Source of the DNA: an uncultured Bacilli bacterium
Lineage (GTDB): Bacteria; Bacillota_I; Bacilli_A; RF39; UBA660
Assembly: GCA_934098515.1 (NCBI GenBank)
Contig: CAKOOK010000001.1
Coordinates: forward strand, 92,035-156,034
Direction of reading: 5' to 3'
DNA: 64,000 nt
Under the pieces are notes generated by a model, which saw nothing but the letters and a program-made list of their open reading frames with translations, was not told the DNA's origin and made no database searches. Shown piece by piece: positions 58,057 through 64,000 of the stretch; position 1 is the first letter of the stretch; every line of letters begins with the position of its first letter. Position numbers and translations under genes: made by a program.

Positions 58057-58778
58057 ATTAGACCTCCTATGACAATTATTAGTATACCAGTAATTATTCC
58101 AAAGATGGTTTCTTTATGCCAATTTTCTTTTAATTCAGTTAAAAGTTCTGCTAAAAGTAGGTATAATATCATACCAATTGTTACACTTAATAGAATTCCT
58201 TGAACAAAGTCCGTTAGGCTTTCTTTGAAGAGCATTGTAAACAAACCTCCTATAAATGTGCTTAGAGTTAAAATTATAATATAAATTTCTTTATGTTTGT
58301 TATGTGATTTGTTTAGCATTGTTGATATTTCTAAACCGAATGGGATATTATGCATACCAACAGCAATTGAATAGATTATTCCGGATTTTACTGAACTGGT
58401 GGCAATTCCGTATATACCAATTCCTTCAACAATGTTATGAATTATTAAAGCAAGAGATGTCATTATACCGATGTGTTCTAAGTGGTTTTCGTGATGATGG
58501 TTTTTACTCTCTTCAAAGTGGTCGTGATGAGGCACTAATTTTTCTAATAGTAGTAGAATTCCTATCCCTATTAAAATGCCTGATAATATATATATTTTAT
58601 TTTCAAGTAGTTCAAATGTTTCAGGAATTATGTCAATTATTAGTAGTAGTATTAGCGAAGAAAAAGCCATTCCTATTGAAAAACTGATAACTTTTTTACT
58701 TCCTTTGTTGATTTTATTAATTACTACTCCTATAAGGAAGAATAAGCCAGCTATTAGTGTTAATAATAATTCTTTCAT
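58050..58778 (-). CDS. ZIP-family metal transporter
   Basis: 242 residues with about seven to eight helices. A His-rich loop (PHHDHFEESKNHHHENHLEH region) follows helix three, and the metal-binding motif HNIVEGIG sits in helix four with HNIPFGLE in helix five. ZIP proteins move Zn, Fe or Mn into the cytoplasm. It has AAAGGAG before its start and lies in an operon with the patatin gene. Confidence 0.9.
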   Translation of the reverse strand: MKELLLTLIAGLFFLIGVVINKINKGSKKVISFSIGMAFSSLILLLIIDIIPETFELLENKIYILSGILIGIGILLLLEKLVPHHDHFEESKNHHHENHLEHIGIMTSLALIIHNIVEGIGIYGIATSSVKSGIIYSIAVGMHNIPFGLEISTMLNKSHNKHKEIYIIILTLSTFIGGLFTMLFKESLTDFVQGILLSVTIGMILYLLLAELLTELKENWHKETIFGIITGILIIVIGGLIC

Positions 58779-58790
58779 TTGTTTCTCCTT

Positions 58791-58813
58791 TAAAAAAAGA
58801 CTTTACAGTCTTT
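58791..58813 (-). terminator. Terminator of the TasA-like gene 59399-58812
   Basis: AAAGACT-GTAA-AGTCTTT then TTTT on the minus strand. Confidence 0.8.
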
Positions 58814-59399
58814 ATTCTGCAGTCTCATTAATCATTTCAGCATTCATAGTTACTTTCACTTTTAATGTGCCATTTAATAATTCAATTTGGTTTGTGTTTG
58901 TTTCTAAAACGTATATTCTTAATTCATAATTGTCTGTTGTGTCTTTGTTTATAATGATATTATCTTTGAGTAATAATGTAGTTGTTACATCTTTGAATGT
59001 CCCATTTGATATTTTTATATTTGTATCAGTATTCCAAAGTTCCCATTTTAAATCTTCAGATGATTTTAAGTTGTCTGATATAGTAATGTCTGTTAGTGAT
59101 AAGCTGTAGTTAATTTTATAGTCGTTGGTTCCGGTTTTTACAGAGAAGTTGCCTTTTGCTGCTTTATCTTTGGAAGCAGCCTCACTAATTGGTATCATGT
59201 CTGAAGCATTTATGTATCCTTCGTTAGTTGTTATTAAGTTTATGTCAAATTTATTGGTAGCATTTCCGTCAATTACTGTATTGTCACCACTTACTCGTGC
59301 TAGGAAGTATGCGTATGAAACGCTTAGAATAATTGGTATGATTACAGCAATCATTATTAAGAATTTATAATTTAATTTACTTTCCTTTTTATCTTTCAT
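58812..59399 (-). CDS. TasA/camelysin-like exported protein
   Basis: 195 residues from the ATG at 59399, 6 bases behind GATAGGTT; upstream in-frame methionines have no site. The signal (10-30) ends VSYAYFLARVSGDN, the family AYF end. The mature domain is acidic and ends with a beta strand and a short tail. It is alone, far from the main cluster, with its own promoter and terminator. No signal peptidase of its type is adjacent, so it depends on another copy. Confidence 0.7.
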   Translation of the reverse strand: MKDKKESKLNYKFLIMIAVIIPIILSVSYAYFLARVSGDNTVIDGNATNKFDINLITTNEGYINASDMIPISEAASKDKAAKGNFSVKTGTNDYKINYSLSLTDITISDNLKSSEDLKWELWNTDTNIKISNGTFKDVTTTLLLKDNIIINKDTTDNYELRIYVLETNTNQIELLNGTLKVKVTMNAEMINETAE

Positions 59400-59424
59400 A
59401 TTTAAACCTATCTTTTCTAATATA

Positions 59425-59453
59425 ATATTACTATATGGAAGTTCTTTTTGCAA
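59425..59453 (-). promoter_or_regulatory. Promoter of the TasA-like gene 59399-58812
   Basis: TTGCAA, 17 bases, TAATAT on the minus strand; it lies just after the tsaD stop. Confidence 0.5.
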
Positions 59454-59456
59454 GTT

Positions 59457-60464
59457 TTAGTTTAAGTTCATTGTACTTTCTGCGTTTAAAGAGTAGTCGG
59501 TAAAATCATTTTTTAGGTATAGCGGATATGCAGCACAGCCAATCATAGCGGCGTTATCAGTACAGTATTTAATTGGAGGTACTGTTAAGTTGACGTCATA
59601 TTTATTGGCAAGTTTTTCCATTTCACTGCGCAAGTATTTGTTAGCAGTTACTCCACCAGCTACGATAAGCCTTTTAATGTTATATTTTTTTATTGCAAGT
59701 TCAGTTTTTCTTACAAGTTCATCGATAGCAACTTTTTGAAATGATGCTGCCAAGTCATATTTTCTTATCTCGTTACCTCTTTGTTTTTCGTTGTGTACTA
59801 AATTTATTACAGCACTTTTTAAGCCACTATATGAAAAATTTAATTCATCGTTATTCATTGGAATTGGTAATTCATAAGATGGTGTACCTTGTTCGGCGTA
59901 TTTTTCAATATTTGGGCCACCTGGATATGGTAAGTCTAAAACTCTTGCTACTTTGTCATACACTTCCCCTATAGCGTCATCTAGGGTTTCACCTAGGACT
60001 TTAAATTTGTAATCATCTTCCATAAGGACTAATTCAGTGTGACCACCGCTTATAACAAGTGCTAGAAGTGGAAATTCCATTTTTTGAACAAGATTGTTAG
60101 CATAGATATGACCCGCTAGATGATTTACCTTAATTAAGGGCTTATTATAAACAAGTGCTAATGTTTTTGCTGCTTCTATTCCAACTAATAGGCTACCTAA
60201 AAGTCCAGGAGCATATGTCACTGCAATGGCATCAACGTCTTCAACTTTCATGTTTGCTTTATTTAAAACGTCTTCTAGTACCATTGTAATGTTTTCACTG
60301 TGCATGCGGCTAGCTATTTCTGGCACTACTCCACCAAAGGCAGCATGTGTGTCCATTTGAGTTAGGATTGTAGTTGCAATGTTATCTGTGCCATTTTTGA
60401 TTATTGCCATGCTTGTTTCGTCGCATGATGATTCGATAGCTAAAATATATACATCTTTTTTCAT
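59457..60464 (-). CDS. tsaD: tRNA N6-threonylcarbamoyladenosine synthase subunit TsaD
   Basis: 335 residues, ASKHA fold. The metal-binding His115 and His119 lie in VNHLAGHI, with ESSCDETS at the start, GGHTEL and GGVTANKYLR, and PGGPNIEKYA. TsaD transfers the threonylcarbamoyl group to A37 of ANN-decoding tRNA together with TsaB and TsaE, all encoded nearby. The start codon overlaps the end of rimI by 4 bases. Confidence 0.95.
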   Translation of the reverse strand: MKKDVYILAIESSCDETSMAIIKNGTDNIATTILTQMDTHAAFGGVVPEIASRMHSENITMVLEDVLNKANMKVEDVDAIAVTYAPGLLGSLLVGIEAAKTLALVYNKPLIKVNHLAGHIYANNLVQKMEFPLLALVISGGHTELVLMEDDYKFKVLGETLDDAIGEVYDKVARVLDLPYPGGPNIEKYAEQGTPSYELPIPMNNDELNFSYSGLKSAVINLVHNEKQRGNEIRKYDLAASFQKVAIDELVRKTELAIKKYNIKRLIVAGGVTANKYLRSEMEKLANKYDVNLTVPPIKYCTDNAAMIGCAAYPLYLKNDFTDYSLNAESTMNLN

Positions 60465-60874
60465 AATACTCTCTCCATTATAATTGCATCACCAGTTTTA
60501 TAGTATTTGGGTCTGCGATTTATTTCTATAAATTTGTGTTTTTGATAAAAGTTAATTGCTTCGATATTGTTTTCATTTACCTCTAAAATAATTTTTTGAG
60601 CGTCTTTATTTTTGGTAATTAAAATATTTAATAGTTTTGAAGCATAGCCTTTATTTCTCCACATTTTATCCACAATAATATTTTGAATTTCTAAGCATTC
60701 GTATATTCTTGAATAGTGAATGAAACCAATAAGCTGGTTCTTTTCTTTGATTATTAGAATGTTTTCACTTTCTGGTAGTTTTTCTATGTGAAATAGTTTC
60801 TCAAAATTAGGATTTAGTTTAGTGCCCAAACTGTTTATTTGTGCTATATCTTCTTTAGAATAATTATTTACCAT
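60461..60874 (-). CDS. rimI: GNAT N-acetyltransferase, RimI-like
   Basis: 137 residues, GNAT fold. Motif A reads IIVDKMWRNKGYASKLLNILI with the acetyl-CoA loop RNKGYA, and ENNIEAINFYQKHKFIEINRR is the family end. RimI acetylates the N-terminus of ribosomal protein S18; in Firmicutes it commonly lies between tsaB and tsaD, as here. Its start overlaps the end of tsaB by 11 bases. Confidence 0.88.
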   Translation of the reverse strand: MVNNYSKEDIAQINSLGTKLNPNFEKLFHIEKLPESENILIIKEKNQLIGFIHYSRIYECLEIQNIIVDKMWRNKGYASKLLNILITKNKDAQKIILEVNENNIEAINFYQKHKFIEINRRPKYYKTGDAIIMERVL

Positions 60875-61445
60875 TTAGTGCTTCAATTCCTTTGATATAT
60901 CTTGCTTTTATTGTATGAGGATTTTGGTTTTTGATATTTTGTGAGTAATTGCAAATTGCTTCGATATCAAGCTTGTCATCATCTTTTTCTTTATATTCTT
61001 TATAATTTGTGTTTATAAAGTTTTCATATTGTACATTTGACAAATATGACAATTCACTTATTAGTTTACCATTATTAAAGATGCCAAAATATTTACCTTT
61101 TGGATCGCTGATTGTAATAATTATTTTATTTTCATTTTTACCTGCTGCTAGAGCTTCAATGCTGGATATAGCTTTTATTTTAATGTTTAGTGTATATGCA
61201 AGCATTTTTGCTACTGTTATTCCTAGACGAACTCCGGTAAAACTTCCTGGCCCATCAATAACAATTATTTCATTTAAATCTTTAGTAGTAATTTTATTTT
61301 CTTTTAGGATTTCTTCAATTAATGGCACAGTATAAATGCTATGATTTCTATTTGAGATTTGTTCTTTTTTTGAAATCATTTTTTCATCTTTTAATAGTGC
61401 GATTTCTATAAGTTCGCGGAATGTACTGATAAATAGTGTGTACAT
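60864..61445 (-). CDS. tsaB: t6A biosynthesis protein TsaB
   Basis: 193 residues from the ATG at 61445, behind GGAAGTGA; upstream in-frame starts precede the promoter and are rejected. The motif VIDGPGSFTGVRLGI is diagnostic. TsaB is the non-catalytic ASKHA partner that stabilises TsaD. First gene of tsaB-rimI-tsaD, behind a good promoter. The early ATP-site region is degenerate, as usual. Confidence 0.92.
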   Translation of the reverse strand: MYTLFISTFRELIEIALLKDEKMISKKEQISNRNHSIYTVPLIEEILKENKITTKDLNEIIVIDGPGSFTGVRLGITVAKMLAYTLNIKIKAISSIEALAAGKNENKIIITISDPKGKYFGIFNNGKLISELSYLSNVQYENFINTNYKEYKEKDDDKLDIEAICNYSQNIKNQNPHTIKARYIKGIEALNGK

Positions 61446-61470
61446 GTAAATCACTTCCAAACTGGTTAAT

Positions 61471-61499
61471 ATTATACATCTTTTAGGATAAAATTGCAA
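61471..61499 (-). promoter_or_regulatory. Promoter of tsaB-rimI-tsaD
   Basis: TTGCAA, 17 bases, TATAAT on the minus strand, 26 bases before the tsaB start. Confidence 0.7.
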
Positions 61500-61534
61500 A
61501 AAAGAAAAAGTAAATTCACAAAACGGAATTTACT
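61497..61534 (-). terminator. Terminator of tsaE
   Basis: Minus strand AGTAAATTC-CGTTTTGT-GAATTTACT, a perfect nine-pair stem with a T-rich tail. It separates tsaE from tsaB. Confidence 0.8.
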
Positions 61535-61968
61535 AGATCTTCATATTTTCTACCGAATGGTTCAAGAATTAATATTCTTGTATTTTCATCAATTATTTTA
61601 AATTTTATTTGAAGTCTTTCTTCTGGTAAGCAGTCACAAATCATGTCAGACCATTCAATTATGCAAACGGCATCTTTGTTAAAGTAATCATTGAAGCCGA
61701 CAGTTTCACAGTTATTTTCTAGACGATATACGTCCATGTGATATAATGGCATTTCTCCACTGTTGTATTCTTTGATTAAATTAAATGTTGGACTGGTAAT
61801 AGTTTCGGTTATACCTAATGATTTTGCAAAACCCTTTACAAAAACTGTTTTTCCACTACCAAGTTCTCCGTCTAAACAGATAACCATTCCTGGAAATTTC
61901 TCTGATTCGATATTTTCTGCTAATTCCATAGTATCAGTTATACTTCTTGATGTATATTTGTATTCCAT
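61516..61968 (-). CDS. tsaE: t6A biosynthesis ATPase TsaE
   Basis: 150 residues. Walker A GELGSGKT (34-41), switch-like SPTFNLIKEY and the Walker B-type YHMDVYRL, and IIEWSDMI. TsaE hydrolyses ATP to reset the TsaB-TsaD complex. Start before a weak site. The gene is alone between terminators, unlike the usual contiguous arrangement with tsaB. Confidence 0.93.
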   Translation of the reverse strand: MEYKYTSRSITDTMELAENIESEKFPGMVICLDGELGSGKTVFVKGFAKSLGITETITSPTFNLIKEYNSGEMPLYHMDVYRLENNCETVGFNDYFNKDAVCIIEWSDMICDCLPEERLQIKFKIIDENTRILILEPFGRKYEDLVNSVL

Positions 61969-62021
61969 TTTCTCACCCTATTTTCATTATATATAAATCT
62001 TTTATGGTTGTAAATAGTTAT

Positions 62022-63479
62022 TTACATAATTTCTTTTGAATAAAAATTTGGTTCACATGTTAAGTTTATTTTTAGCGATTTCAACGCTTTTAAATCACCG
62101 TTTGTTACAATGTACGTGGCATGAGCTTCACATTCTTTTAACATGTCAAGTTTTTCAAGGGCACTAGATATTGAGGGATTAGTTACACTACATACAGCAA
62201 GTGCTATAAGCACTTCTTGTAGTGATAAAGGGCTGTTGTTTTTCCTTAACTTTAAAATTGGTTCTAATATAGTAGGACTTAATAAATTGATTTCATCTGG
62301 CATTTTGGACAATTCTTTTATTGCGTTAATTACTACTGATGATGCCGCACTTAAAAGTTCGGTTTGTTTACCAGTGATTATTTTACCTTTTGGCAGTTCC
62401 AGTGCAATAACATTAGTCTTCTTTTTTTCTGATGTTTTTTTTGAGACTTCTACTACATTAAGATAATTTTCGTCTATATTTAATTCGTTCATTAGAAGTT
62501 TTATTTTTTGTACAGTATCTGAGTCTGATATTCCTTGTTTATAGTTACATAATTCATTGAAATAACGTCTTACTACTTCTTTTTTTGCAGCGGTTTCAAC
62601 TACAGCATTGTTTTTAATGCAAAATCCAACCATATTTACGCCCATGTCAGTTGGTGAAAAGTAAATATCTTTACCAGTAATATGATGAAGTATATTTTTA
62701 AGTATAGGAAATGTTTCAACATCCCTGTTATAATTTATTGCGTTGATATTATATTTTTCTAGATGGAATGGGTCTATCATATTTATATCTTTTAAATCTG
62801 CAGTTGCCGCTTCATAAGCAATATTAACTGGGTGCTTAAGAGGTAGGTTCCATACTGGGAATGTTTCAAATTTGGCATAACCAGCATTTATACCTCTTTT
62901 ATGTTCATGATATAATTGACTTAAACATGTTGCTAGTTTTCCTGAACCTGGTCCTGGTGCGTTTACTAAAATCAACTTTTTTGTTGTTTCTATGTAGGGA
63001 TTTGCTCCATAGCCTTCTTCACTAACTATTGTTTCAACATCTGTAGGATACCCTTTAGTGTATGTATGAATATATGTCTTGATGTTCTGCCTTTCTAATC
63101 TTTTTATAAATTTATCAACACTAGGTTGGTTTTTATAAAGTGTTATTACTACTGAATTAACTGAAAATCCAAGTGATGTAGCGTTATTGATTATGTTTAG
63201 CATCTCTAAATCATATGTGATACCAAATTCTGAGCGTATTTTATTTCGTTCGATATCATTTGCACTTATACAAAAGATTATTTCTAGGTCTTTTTTTAAA
63301 TTAAGAAACATATTAATTTTTGCATCTGGCTTGAATCCCGGCAAAACTCTTGCTGCATGGTTATCTGAGAATAGTTTGCCACCTACTTCTAAGTACAGTT
63401 TGTCAAACATCTTAAACCTTTCCTTTATTTTTGCACTTTGAATTTTTACATACTTATTATTATCAAATCCTATTTTCAT
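62022..63479 (-). CDS. DUF1846 family protein
   Basis: 485 residues, about the standard length. FDNNKYVKIQSAKIKERF, GGKLFSDNHAARVLPGFKPDAKI and VNAPGPGSGKLATCLSQLYHEH are family features; the last resembles a nucleotide-binding loop. No signal peptide. Members occur widely in Firmicutes, with a phosphopantetheine-like or nucleotide-binding fold, but the function is not known. It is adjacent to the rRNA operon but separated from it by the terminator. Confidence 0.9.
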   Translation of the reverse strand: MKIGFDNNKYVKIQSAKIKERFKMFDKLYLEVGGKLFSDNHAARVLPGFKPDAKINMFLNLKKDLEIIFCISANDIERNKIRSEFGITYDLEMLNIINNATSLGFSVNSVVITLYKNQPSVDKFIKRLERQNIKTYIHTYTKGYPTDVETIVSEEGYGANPYIETTKKLILVNAPGPGSGKLATCLSQLYHEHKRGINAGYAKFETFPVWNLPLKHPVNIAYEAATADLKDINMIDPFHLEKYNINAINYNRDVETFPILKNILHHITGKDIYFSPTDMGVNMVGFCIKNNAVVETAAKKEVVRRYFNELCNYKQGISDSDTVQKIKLLMNELNIDENYLNVVEVSKKTSEKKKTNVIALELPKGKIITGKQTELLSAASSVVINAIKELSKMPDEINLLSPTILEPILKLRKNNSPLSLQEVLIALAVCSVTNPSISSALEKLDMLKECEAHATYIVTNGDLKALKSLKINLTCEPNFYSKEIM

Positions 63480-63563
63480 TTTTACCTCACATTACTATTA
63501 ATTTAATAATAATAAATATTAAAGTTTTTTTAAAGTGTTTTTATTAATTTTTTTATTTTAAGT

Positions 63564-63591
63564 AAAAAAAAATCACCTTATATTGGTGATA
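63564..63591 (-). terminator. Terminator of the rRNA operon
   Basis: Minus strand ATCACC-AATATAA-GGTGAT then eight T, just after the 5S gene. Confidence 0.8.
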
Positions 63592-63610
63592 AATTTTTAC
63601 AAAAAAAAAA

Positions 63611-63714
63611 TATTGGCAACTTCCTATTTTCGCATTCACTATCGTCGGCGTTTTAGTGCTTAACTTCTCTGTTCGGGATGGGAAGAGGTGTATCCACTAA
63701 GCTATCGTTACCAA
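63611..63714 (-). rRNA. rrf: 5S ribosomal RNA
   Basis: Minus strand begins near ATTGGTAACGATAGC and ends GTTGCCAAT, which pair as helix I. The conserved CCATCCCGAACAGAGAAGTTAAGC box is present in the sense strand. About 104 bases. Ends are estimates to a few bases. Confidence 0.93.
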
Positions 63715-63773
63715 TAAAGGATTTTGTCCTTTAAAAACAAGATAATGTATTGACTCAATCAAATTAAATTATA

Positions 63774-64000
63774 ATGATTAAATCCTCGATCTATTAGTAC
63801 TAGTCAGCTCAACGTATCACTACGCTTCCACCTCTAGCCTATCAACCTCGTAGTCTACAAGGGATCTTACTATATAAAATATGGGAAAACTCATCTTGAA
63901 GAGGGCTTCTCGCTTAGATGCTCTCAGCGATTATCCCTTCCATACATAGCTACTCTGCACTGCAACTGGCGTTACAACAGATACACCAGAGGTATGTCCA
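63774..64000 (-). rRNA. rrl: 23S ribosomal RNA, 3' end (partial)
   Basis: The minus strand ends GAGCTGACTAGTACTAATAG...GAGGATTTAATCA, the conserved 23S 3' end, and continues past the window edge. About 227 bases are present. The 5S gene follows after about 60 bases, giving the usual 23S-5S order. Confidence 0.93.

Noticed and set aside
63716..63773. A tRNA in the 5S-23S spacer
   Set aside because: The spacer is too short and has no tRNA-like stems; no tRNA gene was recognised in the other gaps either.

Overview
The window is AT-rich DNA from a low-GC Gram-positive bacterium of the Bacilli. The evidence is a DnaB/DnaI primosome pair, a CIRCE heat-shock operator, a CdaA/CdaR pair, strong AGGAGG-type ribosome binding sites, SipW-type signal peptidases and a CotY/CotZ-like coat protein. 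TGA is used as a stop (34081-34083), so the Mycoplasma code does not apply. The set resembles uncultured gut Bacilli of the RF39/Erysipelotrichia/Mollicutes-related kind, but that placement is inference. Nearly all genes lie on the minus strand.

Region 1 (1-9.8 kb) is a minus-strand cell-surface and secretion locus. It encodes three paralogous two-helix proteins resembling VirB2/TrbC pilins, the start of a polytopic membrane protein (cut by the window edge), a CpaE/TadZ-like ATPase, a TadE-like pseudopilin, a Cys-rich Flp-like pilin, a C39-type peptidase and three large Cys-rich surface proteins with cadherin-like repeats or a sortase-like tail. It looks like a mixed Tad/type IV secretion apparatus whose motor ATPase genes would lie beyond position 1.

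Region 2 (9.9-19.7 kb) holds the replication genes dnaB-dnaI, a papain-family surface protease, a CotZ-like protein with a sigmaK-like promoter, an EIIB-like protein lacking its cysteine, and a short type IV pilus operon (pilC, prepilin peptidase, prepilin). Region 3 (19.7-29 kb) is housekeeping: phosphohexomutase, gpmI, an N-domain-less clpB under CIRCE control, cdaA-cdaR and a DUF3048 protein.

Region 4 (29-54 kb) is the most unusual part. It has ten-odd membrane or secreted proteins with TasA/camelysin-like signal and beta-domain features, three SipW-type signal peptidases plus one that has lost its catalytic Ser and His, and an operon that puts a membrane-anchored McrB-like AAA+ ATPase and a DUF2357-like partner between these secretion genes. 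It also has a protein of about 2,700 residues built from YGGGN repeats with a CBM2-like domain inserted. I read this as an uncharacterised surface-fibre or matrix export and assembly system.

Region 5 (54-64 kb) has a two-component system, a YebC protein, a patatin, a ZIP transporter, another TasA-like protein, the t6A genes tsaE/tsaB/rimI/tsaD, a DUF1846 protein, and the 3' end of an rRNA operon (23S then 5S, minus strand). No intergenic stretch exceeds about 260 bases, and the gaps mostly contain promoters and hairpin terminators, several of which overlap each other.
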